Assembly (NCBI GenBank): GCA_035693105.1
Contig: DASSHC010000178.1
Coordinates: forward strand, 1-7,079
Source of the DNA: DASSHC01 sp035693105
GTDB lineage: Bacteria; Chloroflexota; Chloroflexia; Thermomicrobiales; Thermomicrobiaceae
Direction: 5' to 3'
Length of the DNA stretch: 7,079 nt
Below are positions 1-6,498 of the stretch, in pieces. Both the position numbers and the translations under genes were made by a program. Under the pieces are notes generated by a model. The model saw only the letters and a program-made list of their open reading frames with translations. It searched no databases and was not told where the DNA came from. The stretch's first letter is position 1; each line of letters starts with the position of its first letter.

Positions 1-720
1 ATCGCCCAGCACGATGCGCTTGGTGCCGCCCAGCCCAGCGAAGAAGGCGTTGGCCTTCTTGGTCTGCTTGCTCATGTTCATCTCCAGCACCTGGGCGACG
101 TGGATGCCGGAGCGCGCGGCCAGCGTCTTGAGCCGCTCGGCCAACTGCTGATCGCGCAGCGGCTCGAACTTGTTGAAGAGGGGCATGATCAGCACCGGTC
201 CGAGCTGGGCGAAGAGGACGGTGAAGGGGAGGGAGAGCGCGCTGACGACCAGCCACCAGCGCCGCGGCCAGCGCCCGATGCCCCAGAGAAGCCCGTTGGC
301 CAGCACCGCGACCAGCGGGAGTGACACCAACAGTCCCTTGATCTGCTCCCAGAGCCAGCCGAGCCGCGACTGGTTGCTCAGGCCGAAACGGTGCTCCAGC
401 AGGTAGCCGCTGTAGTAGCCCAGCGGCAGCGAGACGAGGAACTGGCCCAGCGTGAAGAGCGCGATGACCGCCGTGCGCCCAGCCAGCCGGTTGTGAACGC
501 GGGTAAAGACGCGATGCCGGACATCTCCCGGTAAGCCACTCAGCACCAGCGCGGCCCCACCCAGCAGCGACAGCGCCAGATCGACGATCAGCAGCAGGTG
601 CTTGGCGTGGTTGTAGCGCCGCGCGCGCTCGCGCTCCCGCGGCGTGCCGGCCGCCTCGGCGGTCAGCGCGGACCGCGCGACGACTCGCGCGGTCCCGAAC
701 AGGACTCTTCGAGCACTCAC
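1..720 (-). CDS. Ste24-type (M48) CAAX prenyl protease-like membrane metalloprotease, N-terminal part
   Basis: Partial gene reading off the left edge; 240 codons are open with no stop. Ste24/M48A proteases are integral-membrane zinc peptidases, with bacterial members thought to act in membrane-protein quality control. The family signatures seen are FGLSNQS at residues 112-118, PLFNKFEPL at 180-188 and SKQTKKANAFFAGLG at 217-231. Hydrophobic segments lie near residues 41-62, 84-106, 127-148 and 155-178. In this family the HExxH zinc site comes shortly after the last residue seen here, so catalytic competence cannot be judged. The GTG start at 720 is chosen because a strong ribosome binding site precedes it by five bases and because the gene is open from there to the edge. 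It is divergent from the P1 peptidase gene. The family assignment is firm; the substrate is unknown. Confidence 0.93.
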   Translation of the reverse strand, partial: MSARRVLFGTARVVARSALTAEAAGTPRERERARRYNHAKHLLLIVDLALSLLGGAALVLSGLPGDVRHRVFTRVHNRLAGRTAVIALFTLGQFLVSLPLGYYSGYLLEHRFGLSNQSRLGWLWEQIKGLLVSLPLVAVLANGLLWGIGRWPRRWWLVVSALSLPFTVLFAQLGPVLIMPLFNKFEPLRDQQLAERLKTLAARSGIHVAQVLEMNMSKQTKKANAFFAGLGGTKRIVLGD

Positions 721-725
721 GGCAA

Positions 726-733
726 CCTCCTCC
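726..733 (-). promoter_or_regulatory. Ribosome binding site of the Ste24-like gene
   Basis: On the minus strand this reads GGAGGAGG, five bases upstream of the GTG at 720-718. It is the strongest Shine-Dalgarno sequence in the window and it fixes a non-ATG start for the protease. Confidence 0.85.
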
Positions 734-747
734 GCTCTCTGACCCTC

Positions 748-756
748 TGCTATGCT
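748..756 (+). promoter_or_regulatory. Extended -10 promoter element (TGC-TATGCT) upstream of the P1 peptidase
   Basis: TGC at 748-750 followed by TATGCT at 751-756 matches the extended -10 form TGn-TAnnnT. Transcription would begin near 763, giving a leader of about 73 bases before the ATG at 836. No good -35 hexamer is visible 16-18 bp upstream, which extended -10 promoters can tolerate. It resembles the element before the MFS gene (TGC-TACACT). The call rests on motif only. Confidence 0.4.
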
Positions 757-835
757 GACACGAACGCACGGCCGGCGCGAGGGGAATGACCGCAGCCTGC
801 TTGCCGGGGATCGAGGGAGAGGGGACAGAGGGAGG

Positions 836-1981
836 ATGAGCGCTGGATACCAGCCGAGCGAGCCGGAGCGGCCGCGCGCCCGCGAGGTCGGGGTCGTGCT
901 GGGCACCCTACCGCCTGGACCCTTGAACGCGATCACCGATGTGCCCGGCGTTCTGGTGGGGCAGCAGACGCTGATCGCGGGGGATGGCGCGCTGGTGCCC
1001 GGCGTTGGGCCGATCCGCACCGGCGTGACGGTCATCCTGCCGCACGGCGGCAATCTCTTTCGCGAGAAGGTCCCGGCCGCCTGTTTCGTCCTCAACGGCT
1101 ACGGCAAGGCGATCGGGCTGGCGCAGCTCGACGAGCTGGGCGTCATCGAGACGCCGCTGGCCCTGACCGGCACGCTCAACGTGCCGCTGGTGGCCGACGG
1201 CCTGATCGAGCACGCCATCCGCACCAACCCCGACATCGGCATCAATACATCGACCGTCAATCCGGTGGCGGCCGAGTGCCACGACGGCTACCTCAACGAC
1301 ATCCAGGGCCGCCACGTGCGCCAGCAGCACGTGCTGGAGGCGATCGCGAGCGCCGCAGATGGCCCGGTCGCCGAGGGAACCGTCGGCGGCGGGACCGGGA
1401 TGACCCTCTTCGGCTTCAAGGGCGGCATCGGCACCGCCTCGCGCGTCGTCGACGGCGGCGGCGCGCGCTACACCGTCGGCGCGCTGGTGCTGGGGAACTT
1501 CGGGAGGCGCGAGCAACTGGTGATCGCGGGCGTGCCGGTCGGTCGCGAGTTGGCCACCTGGCAGCCGCCGGAGAATCTGCCCGAGCACGGTTCGATCGTG
1601 GTCGTGGTGGCGACCGACGCGCCATTGCTGAGCCGTGGGCTGGGGCGCATCGCGCGGCGTGGGGCACACGGGCTGGCACGCGTCGGCTCGATCTCCGGAC
1701 ACGGCAGCGGCGACTTCATCTTCGCCTTCTCCAACGCCATCCGGGTGCCACACACGCCGCAGGGCCCCACGCTGACCGTGCCTCATGTCTTTGAGGGCGG
1801 GCCGCTGATCGACGCGCTCTTCCAGGCCACCGTCGAAGCGACCGAGGAAGCGGTCGTCAACGCCCTCTTCCGCGCGACGACCATCGACGGGCGCGACGGC
1901 CACGTGCGTTACGCGCTCCCGCTGGAGCCGGCGCTGCGGCTCCTGGCCACGGCCGGCGCGCTGAGCCACCCGGCTCCCTAG
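836..1981 (+). CDS. P1/DmpA family (S58) N-terminal nucleophile aminopeptidase
   Basis: The product is 381 residues, about the usual family length. The family (DmpA, BapA) comprises Ntn-fold aminopeptidases that cleave themselves before a serine, which becomes the nucleophile and removes N-terminal D-, L- or beta-residues from peptides and amides. Family blocks appear in order: GPLNAITDVPGVLVG (28-42), RTGVTVILP (61-69), DGYLNDIQG (150-158), VAEGTVGGGTGM (178-189) followed by GFKGGIGTASR, VLGNFG (218-223), the expected cleavage site Gly252-Ser253 before IVVVVATDAPL, and SISGHGSGD (285-293). Ser253, Asn221 and Ser291 line up with what I recall as DmpA Ser250, Asn218 and Ser288, all shifted by three. 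The ATG at 836 is chosen because homology begins soon after it and because the upstream ATG at 752 overlaps the putative -10 element. GGAGG directly abuts this ATG; a purine-rich GAGGGAGAGGGG at 813-824 is better spaced. No signal peptide is seen, so it is probably cytoplasmic. Confidence 0.95.
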   Translation: MSAGYQPSEPERPRAREVGVVLGTLPPGPLNAITDVPGVLVGQQTLIAGDGALVPGVGPIRTGVTVILPHGGNLFREKVPAACFVLNGYGKAIGLAQLDELGVIETPLALTGTLNVPLVADGLIEHAIRTNPDIGINTSTVNPVAAECHDGYLNDIQGRHVRQQHVLEAIASAADGPVAEGTVGGGTGMTLFGFKGGIGTASRVVDGGGARYTVGALVLGNFGRREQLVIAGVPVGRELATWQPPENLPEHGSIVVVVATDAPLLSRGLGRIARRGAHGLARVGSISGHGSGDFIFAFSNAIRVPHTPQGPTLTVPHVFEGGPLIDALFQATVEATEEAVVNALFRATTIDGRDGHVRYALPLEPALRLLATAGALSHPAP

Positions 1982-1996
1982 CCGCTTTCGCGCGGC
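1981..1996 (+). terminator. Small hairpin overlapping the P1 peptidase stop codon
   Basis: GCCGC at 1981-1985 and GCGGC at 1992-1996 can form a 5-bp stem around the loop TTTCGC; the first G is the last base of the TAG stop. There is no T-rich tract after it, so it is at best a weak or factor-assisted transcription end before the separate MFS promoter. Confidence 0.25.
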
Positions 1997-2011
1997 AGCG
2001 GAAACCGGGCG

Positions 2012-2020
2012 TGCTACACT
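2012..2020 (+). promoter_or_regulatory. Extended -10 element (TGC-TACACT) of the MFS gene, probable leaderless start
   Basis: TGC at 2012-2014 plus TACACT at 2015-2020 forms an extended -10 element. If the last T is position -7, transcription begins at 2027, which is the G of the GTG start codon. No Shine-Dalgarno sequence is visible upstream of that GTG (CGCGCC only), as expected for a leaderless message. No convincing -35 is seen. Confidence 0.5.
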
Positions 2021-2026
2021 CGCGCC

Positions 2027-3268
2027 GTGGCAGAGCAGCGCGTGGGCGTGACGACGGCGCGGCGTGACCGCGTGCCGATCCTGGCGCTCCTGACAGCCAA
2101 CGTGATCTCGCAGACGGGGAGCACGCTGACCGGCGTGGCAGTCCCCTGGTTCGTGCTGGTGACGACCGGGAGCGCGGCCAAGACCGGTCTTACCGGGGCC
2201 GCGGCTCTGCTCCCGGTGGTGCTGGCCGGTGTCTTCGGCGGCACGCTGGTGGACCGCGTCGGCCTGCGCCGCATGAGCGTGGTGGCCGATCTCTGCTCCG
2301 GCGTGGCGGTGGCCCTGATTCCCATCTTCTACCACACCACGGGCCTGGCCTTCTGGGAACTGCTCGTGCTGCTCTTCCTGGGCGAACTCTGCGCCAACCC
2401 CGGCGGCACGGCCCGCACGGCGTTGGTGCCCGAGCTGGCCGAACAGGGCAACCTGAGCCTGGAGCGGGCCAACGCCGCCCTCGGCGCGGCCCTCAACATG
2501 TCGGGCTTGCTCGGGCCGGTCCTGGCCGGAGTCTTGATCGTCGCGGTCGGAGCGGACAACGTGCTCTTTCTCGACGCCGGCAGCTTCGCGATCTCGGCGG
2601 GGTTGGTGGCGTTGCTGGTGCCGGCCGTGGCGGCAACCCAGGATGCGGCGCAGGAACGCCCGAGCTATCTGACGGAGCTGCGCGAGGGGCTGCACCTGCT
2701 CCGCCTCGACCGCGTCCTGCTGCCCCTCTTCCTGGCCGCCGCCGTGGTCAACTTCACCGTGGTGCCGCTGGTCGCCGTGGTGCTGCCGGTCTACGCGCGG
2801 CAGGTCCTGGGCAGCGCCTTCGAGCTGGGCGCGATCCTCAGCGCGATCGGGGCCGGCACGCTGATCGGCACCATCGCCTACGGCATCCTGGCCCAGCGCT
2901 TGCCGCGCTACCACACACTGCTCGGCGCGCTCCTCGCCTTCGCGCTGCTCCTGACCGGACTGGTGCTGCTGCCCGGCTTCGCCATCACGCTGTTGCTGCT
3001 GGGCGTCGCCGGGCTGACGGTCGGCCCGATCAACCCGATGATCGAGACCATGATCCAGCGGCGCGTGCCGCTGGAGTTGCGCGGGCGCATCTTCGGGCTG
3101 CTCATGGCCTTCGCCTCGGGGATCTCGCCGTTGGGGATCGTGATCGGCGGTCTGCTGCTGCAATACACCAGCCTGCGACTGTCCGTCGGGCTGGTGACCG
3201 GCCTGCTGCTCGCCGTCGCCGTGGGCCTCTGGTTCGTCCCCTCACTGCGGCAGTTGAAGACCGCCTGA
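2027..3268 (+). CDS. Major facilitator superfamily exporter, EntS/macrolide-efflux-like (MFS_3 type)
   Basis: The product is 413 residues with about twelve strongly hydrophobic segments and short charged loops, the normal size for a proton-driven MFS drug or metabolite exporter in the cytoplasmic membrane. The loop between helices 2 and 3 has the MFS motif A pattern (GGTLVDRVGLRR, residues 71-82). The second half has the block typical of EntS/MefA-like members, RVPLELRGRIFGL (346-358), preceded by GPINPMIE (333-340). The charged central loop lies near 203-229. The GTG at 2027 is chosen because it opens the frame, coincides with the predicted transcription start and leaves a typical N-terminal tail before helix 1 (residues 17-45). 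It lies 45 bp after the P1 peptidase gene, on the same strand but with its own promoter. The substrate cannot be read from sequence; siderophore, macrolide and peptide export are all possible. Confidence 0.9.
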   Translation: MAEQRVGVTTARRDRVPILALLTANVISQTGSTLTGVAVPWFVLVTTGSAAKTGLTGAAALLPVVLAGVFGGTLVDRVGLRRMSVVADLCSGVAVALIPIFYHTTGLAFWELLVLLFLGELCANPGGTARTALVPELAEQGNLSLERANAALGAALNMSGLLGPVLAGVLIVAVGADNVLFLDAGSFAISAGLVALLVPAVAATQDAAQERPSYLTELREGLHLLRLDRVLLPLFLAAAVVNFTVVPLVAVVLPVYARQVLGSAFELGAILSAIGAGTLIGTIAYGILAQRLPRYHTLLGALLAFALLLTGLVLLPGFAITLLLLGVAGLTVGPINPMIETMIQRRVPLELRGRIFGLLMAFASGISPLGIVIGGLLLQYTSLRLSVGLVTGLLLAVAVGLWFVPSLRQLKTA

Positions 3269-3284
3269 CCGGCCGTGCGGCCGG
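3269..3284. terminator. GC hairpin between convergent genes, candidate bidirectional terminator
   Basis: CCGGCC at 3269-3274 and GGCCGG at 3279-3284 form a perfect 6-bp stem with a GTGC loop. It begins immediately after the MFS stop codon and lies 10 bp beyond the stop of the convergent gene. Neither side carries a T tract, so its termination strength is uncertain; position and symmetry fit a shared terminator. Confidence 0.5.
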
Positions 3285-3294
3285 CCAGGCGCGG

Positions 3295-4764
3295 CTACGA
3301 CGAGAAGTAGACGGTGTAGTGCGTGTAGGCGGCGGGTGGCTCGGCGAAGACGGCGCTGTAGCCGGCGCTCTCGCCGGGCGCGAGCGCCGCCGCGGTCAGC
3401 GCCACCGCGACGTAGTCGACGACGTCGCCGGAGTCATCGTAAAGCGCCACCACCGCGAGCGGATTGGCGACCGGCTGGGCAGCGTCATTCCGCGCCACGC
3501 CGTTGACCACCAGGCCACCGCCCGGCAGGGTCTGCTGCTCCTGGCTGACCGGCGCCAGCGCGCCGCGCGCCGCGGCGGCGCTCACGTCGCCGCTGGCCGT
3601 GACTCGGTAGTGGTCGTAGGCCGGGGTACCGTCGAACCAGACGCGGAAGGGAAGCTCCTCGCCCGAGGCGATCACGCTGAAGTCGAGGTAGCTCGACTGG
3701 CTAAGGATTTTCTGGTTGAACTGGTCGAAGAGCGTCACCGTGACCTGTACGTGCTGCCAGGCCGTGCGCGATTGGTTCCGCAGCGTGCCGAGCGCGATCA
3801 GGTTGCCGTCGGCGTCGGAGTGGAAGGACACGGCGCCCGCGCCCAGCGGTGCCGCCGAGCCGTCGGCGGCGCCGTAGCGCCAGGCGTAGTAGTCGCGCCC
3901 GGCATTGTTCGACTCGACCTTGAAGCCGCCGGCGTTGTCCGGCGTGTAGGTCAGCACGCGCCGCTCGAAGGCCTGTACCAGGATCCGGGTGGGCTTGCCG
4001 GAGAGCTGCACCACCGTCCAGTAGGGCTCGGTCAGTGGGTAGCCGCTGGTGGCCAGCGGGTTGCCGAAGAGCGAGCCCTGCGTGTCCTGCCCGCCGACCG
4101 AGATCGTGCCCGAGGAGCGCAGGTAGTCCCAGAAGACGGATGCGACGCTGTGGTCGGTCTGCGGCACCAGCACCGCCGCGGTGACGCCGAGCGACTTGAG
4201 CGCGGGATCATCGGCGACATGGCCAGCGCGGTCGAGGGTCTGGGTGATACTCCAGCCGGTGGGAATCGGCTGGTAGCCCAGCAGCGGCTTGAGCGTGGCG
4301 TAAGTCGGCGCGTTCGGATCGTTGGGATCGCCGGCGATGTTCATCTCGGCCGATCCGTCGTCCCGGAACATTTTGTCGCCGAGCTGGATGCGGCCGGTGA
4401 TCATCTCGCGCGCCAGCAGCCCCTGGGTGACGAAGTCGGCGCTGTCGGCGTCGGCGGTGGCGTCGGTGATCTCCATGCGGCCCTTGTCGAAGTACTGCAC
4501 CTGCCGCACACCGCCGGCGGTCTCGGTCTTCCCCTCGGCGTATTGCTCCAGCACGACGCCGGTGAAGGGTTGATTGCCCCAGACGAAGGCGCGCGAGGCG
4601 GTGCCCTCGACCACCGGGAGGTCGGTGCGGCTCCACAGGCGCTGGAAGGCATAGGTGCCGAAGGAGTCGGCGCGCGCCGCCGGCAGCATCAGCAGCGGCA
4701 GCAACAAGAGGCCCAACATCAGCAGGGAAAAGAGCCAGCGCGGCACCGAGCGTTGTGTACTCAC
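3295..4764 (-). CDS. Secreted protein with Chloroflexota-type 'FERRVLTYTP' module and two C-terminal FxLYD-like domains
   Basis: The product is 489 residues, exported. A Sec signal peptide is clear: basic residues up to Arg9, a leucine-rich core at 10-28, and an A-x-A site with likely cleavage after Ala32 (ARA before DSFGTY). No lipobox cysteine and no C-terminal anchor are seen, so the protein is released or loosely bound. Residues 35-300 carry a module I recall from many Chloroflexota exported proteins: QRLWSRTDLPV (41-51), VQYFDKGRMEI (89-99), GYPLTEPYW (241-249), FERRVLTYTPDNAGGF (266-281) and YYAWRYG (292-298). Two FxLYD-like beta-sandwich domains follow at about 308-391 (VTVTLFDQF, then ASGEELPFRVWF) and 415-489 (AVVALYDDSGDV, then APGESAGYSAVF). 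The start is GTG at 4764, with GGAG at 4777-4774, nine bases away. The biochemical role is unknown; binding or a surface-structural role is inference. It is convergent with the MFS gene and divergent from NfeD. Confidence 0.9.
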   Translation of the reverse strand: MSTQRSVPRWLFSLLMLGLLLLPLLMLPAARADSFGTYAFQRLWSRTDLPVVEGTASRAFVWGNQPFTGVVLEQYAEGKTETAGGVRQVQYFDKGRMEITDATADADSADFVTQGLLAREMITGRIQLGDKMFRDDGSAEMNIAGDPNDPNAPTYATLKPLLGYQPIPTGWSITQTLDRAGHVADDPALKSLGVTAAVLVPQTDHSVASVFWDYLRSSGTISVGGQDTQGSLFGNPLATSGYPLTEPYWTVVQLSGKPTRILVQAFERRVLTYTPDNAGGFKVESNNAGRDYYAWRYGAADGSAAPLGAGAVSFHSDADGNLIALGTLRNQSRTAWQHVQVTVTLFDQFNQKILSQSSYLDFSVIASGEELPFRVWFDGTPAYDHYRVTASGDVSAAAARGALAPVSQEQQTLPGGGLVVNGVARNDAAQPVANPLAVVALYDDSGDVVDYVAVALTAAALAPGESAGYSAVFAEPPAAYTHYTVYFSS

Positions 4765-4782
4765 GTTGTCCGTCTCCGTCTT

Positions 4783-4816
4783 GCGGCTCAGCCGCCTGCG
4801 CCCTCGGATTTGAGGG
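4783..4816 (-). other. Two small hairpins in the 5' leader of the secreted-protein gene
   Basis: In the minus-strand message, CCCTC and GAGGG (4816-4812 and 4805-4801) can pair around a 6-base loop. Nearer the gene, GCGGC and GCCGC (4795-4791 and 4787-4783) pair around TGA. The second ends about six bases upstream of the GGAG ribosome binding site. Both stems are only 5 bp, so they may be chance in GC-rich DNA; no known riboswitch is recognised. Confidence 0.25.
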
Positions 4817-4845
4817 TCGCAAACACCGGATTCACCCTGGCTTCG

Positions 4846-4874
4846 AGGATACTGATCGGAGAAGCGGAAATCAG
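4846..4874 (-). promoter_or_regulatory. Weak candidate promoter for the secreted-protein gene
   Basis: On the minus strand, TATCCT (4851-4846) lies 17 bp downstream of TGATTT (4874-4869). This would give a leader of roughly 75 bases. An alternative is TTGACC (4902-4897) with GCTACT 18 bp downstream (4878-4873), whose -35 would overlap the -10 region of the NfeD promoter. Neither is strong. Confidence 0.22.
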
Positions 4875-4888
4875 TAGCCCGTTGGCGC

Positions 4889-4894
4889 TATAAT
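4889..4894 (+). promoter_or_regulatory. Consensus -10 hexamer TATAAT of the NfeD-slipin operon
   Basis: This is a perfect TATAAT, rare in DNA of this base composition, 26 bp before the NfeD ATG. Transcription would begin near 4901, giving a leader of about 20 bases that just contains the ribosome binding site. No consensus -35 is found at 16-18 bp spacing (GGAAAT at 4866-4871). Confidence 0.6.
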
Positions 4895-4905
4895 TGGGTC
4901 AAGTT

Positions 4906-4910
4906 AGGAG
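4906..4910 (+). promoter_or_regulatory. Ribosome binding site deciding the NfeD start
   Basis: AGGAG lies ten bases before the ATG at 4921. The in-frame TTG at 4894 that would add nine residues overlaps the TATAAT hexamer and lies upstream of this site, so 4921 is preferred. Confidence 0.75.
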
Positions 4911-4920
4911 CCCTTTCGTC

Positions 4921-5652
4921 ATGATCGCTACCAACGTCGCTCCACTCTCATTCGCCTTCGCGCTCCTGCTTCCGCCCGCCGCGCAGGTCTTCTCCCTGCC
5001 GGCCATCGATCCGACCATCGCCTATCTGCTGGTTTCGCTGGGCTTCCTCGGCATCTTGCTGGAGACGACCCATCCGGGCAGCATGGTGCCGGGCATTCTC
5101 GGCGGCGTCAGCCTGGCGGCCGGCGCCGCGATCCTGCTGACATTCGACAATGCCTGGTGGGCCATCGGCGTGCTGCTGGCGGCCGAGGTGGCCACCCTGG
5201 CCTCGGCGCACTGGGTGCGACACGCGCTGCTGACCGCGGTGGGCGTCGCCGGCTTCGCGACCGGCTCGCTCCTCTTGCTGGCGGCCGCGTCGATCCCCGC
5301 GCTGGTCGTGCTGGCGAGCGTCGCGGTCGTGGCCGTGGCCTCGTTCGCGCTGGCAGCCGCCGCCCGCCGGGCGCACGCCTGGCCGGTGCAGGCGGGACCA
5401 GAGGTGCTGGTCGGCCGGCTAGCCGAGACGCGGGCGCCGCTCGATCCGCAGGGGTACATCCTGGTCAACGGTGAACTGTGGCGGGCGCGGTCGGTCGCGG
5501 GGCCGATCCCGCGCGGCGCGACGGTGCGCGTGCTCAGTGTGGAGGGCCTGACGCTGCTCGTCACGCTCGACGGGCTTGGACAAGTGGAAGATCTGCGAGA
5601 CGCGGACCGCCGGGAAGCGGCCTCGGCCCGGCTCGAGCGCTTTGGGGGCTGA
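4921..5652 (+). CDS. NfeD-family membrane protein, short form without the ClpP-like protease domain
   Basis: The product is 243 residues. NfeD proteins sit in the membrane beside SPFH/slipin partners. Long forms begin with a ClpP-like serine protease domain; here that domain is absent and the protein starts at the segment that follows it in long forms. Seen: a short hydrophobic N-terminus (8-25), a first membrane helix with the family signature LLVSLGFLGILLETTHPG (36-53) then MVPGILGG (55-62), several further hydrophobic segments (about 63-75, 81-96, 102-122, 126-147), and a C-terminal OB-fold-like NfeD domain (about 163-215) with VGRLAETRAPLDPQGYILV (164-182), LWRARS (186-191) and RGATVRVLSVEGLTLLV (198-214). 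A charged tail ends the protein. Slipin follows 12 bp downstream, the standard pairing, so the two are very likely cotranscribed and act together. Confident on family. Confidence 0.92.
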   Translation: MIATNVAPLSFAFALLLPPAAQVFSLPAIDPTIAYLLVSLGFLGILLETTHPGSMVPGILGGVSLAAGAAILLTFDNAWWAIGVLLAAEVATLASAHWVRHALLTAVGVAGFATGSLLLLAAASIPALVVLASVAVVAVASFALAAAARRAHAWPVQAGPEVLVGRLAETRAPLDPQGYILVNGELWRARSVAGPIPRGATVRVLSVEGLTLLVTLDGLGQVEDLRDADRREAASARLERFGG

Positions 5653-5664
5653 GAGGAGATTCAG

Positions 5665-6486
5665 ATGGGTGCATTGGTCGTTATCGGAATCCTGGTGGTC
5701 CTGGCGCTGATCATCTTCAGCGCCACCGTCAAAGTGGTACAGGAGTACGAGCGGGGAGTCGTCTTCCGCCTCGGCCGGCTGGCCGGGGTGCGCGGACCGG
5801 GCCTGATCCTGCTGGTGCCCTATATCGAGCGCATGGTCAAGGTGGACCTGCGCACGCTGACGATGGAGGTACCGGCGCAGGAGGTCATCACGCGAGACAA
5901 CGTCACCATCCGCGTCAACGCGGTGGCCTACTTCCGCGTGGTCGATCCCGCCACGGCGGTGGTCAACATCGCCGACTACGTGCGCGCCACCTCGCAGATC
6001 GCGCAGACCACGATCCGCAGCGCGCTGGGCCAGGCCGAGCTGGACGAACTGCTCTCCGAGCGCGAGCAGATCAACCAGCGCCTGCAGACCATCATCGACG
6101 AGCAGACCGAGCCCTGGGGCGTCAAGGTCAGCGTGGTCGAGATCAAGGACGTCGAGCTGCCGGAGACGATGCAGCGCGCCATGGCGCGGCAGGCCGAGGC
6201 CGAGCGTGAGAAGCGAGCCAAGATCATCCACGCCGAGGGTGAGTTCGGCGCGTCGCAGCAGTTGGCGCGGGCCGCGAACGTCATCACCGGCGCGCCCGGG
6301 GCGCTGGAGCTGCGCTACTTGCAGACGCTGAGCGAGATCGCGACCGAGCGCAACAGCACGATCATTTTCCCGATCCCCGTCGACGTGATCAGCCGCTTCC
6401 TCGGGGATATGACGGGGCACCAGGACGGGGCCCACGCCGAGAACGGCGCCAAGCCGGCCGCGGTCGAGCCGCCGGCCCACGACTGA
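5665..6486 (+). CDS. Slipin (SPFH/stomatin/prohibitin family) membrane scaffold protein
   Basis: The product is 273 residues. Slipins form ring- or cage-like oligomers on membranes and recruit or regulate partners such as NfeD; long NfeD homologues are known to cleave slipin C-termini. Seen: one N-terminal membrane helix (4-20), an SPFH domain beginning VVQEYERGVVFRLGRL (24-39), with GPGLILLVPYIERM (44-57), the segment VPAQEVITRDNVTIRVNAV (69-87) and IRSALGQAELDELLSERE (117-134), then a charged helical coiled-coil region (about 165-205) with ARQAEAEREKRAKII (174-188), and the slipin end block RYLQTLSEIATERNSTIIFP (217-236). A 25-residue Ala/Pro/His-rich tail (about 249-273) follows. GAGGAG at 5653-5658 precedes the ATG by six bases. 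It is the second gene of the NfeD operon, with a 12-bp gap before it. The partner lacks the protease domain, so cleavage by it is not expected. Confidence 0.96.
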   Translation: MGALVVIGILVVLALIIFSATVKVVQEYERGVVFRLGRLAGVRGPGLILLVPYIERMVKVDLRTLTMEVPAQEVITRDNVTIRVNAVAYFRVVDPATAVVNIADYVRATSQIAQTTIRSALGQAELDELLSEREQINQRLQTIIDEQTEPWGVKVSVVEIKDVELPETMQRAMARQAEAEREKRAKIIHAEGEFGASQQLARAANVITGAPGALELRYLQTLSEIATERNSTIIFPIPVDVISRFLGDMTGHQDGAHAENGAKPAAVEPPAHD

Positions 6487-6498
6487 CAAGCGCGCGGA

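Noticed and set aside
752..835. Longer N-terminus for the P1 peptidase from the ATG at 752
   Set aside because: The extra 28 residues are Arg/Gly-rich with no family match, and that ATG overlaps the putative -10 hexamer at 751-756.
908..3163. A 751-codon minus-strand open frame antisense to both the P1 peptidase and the MFS gene
   Set aside because: Both plus-strand genes have clear family motifs. The antisense product is low-complexity, rich in Q, H, R, D and G, with no recognisable domain; this is the usual by-product of G/C-biased third codon positions.
3319..4893. A 524-codon plus-strand open frame antisense to the secreted-protein gene
   Set aside because: The minus strand has a signal peptide, known domain blocks and a ribosome binding site. 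The plus frame is repetitive V/G/R/H-rich sequence without a recognisable domain or start signal.
4894..4920. TTG start at 4894 for NfeD
   Set aside because: It overlaps the TATAAT hexamer and lies before the AGGAG site that serves the ATG at 4921.
5419..6489. A 356-codon minus-strand open frame antisense to NfeD and slipin
   Set aside because: It is a shadow of strongly conserved plus-strand genes, and its composition (L, D, R, G, H) shows no domain pattern.
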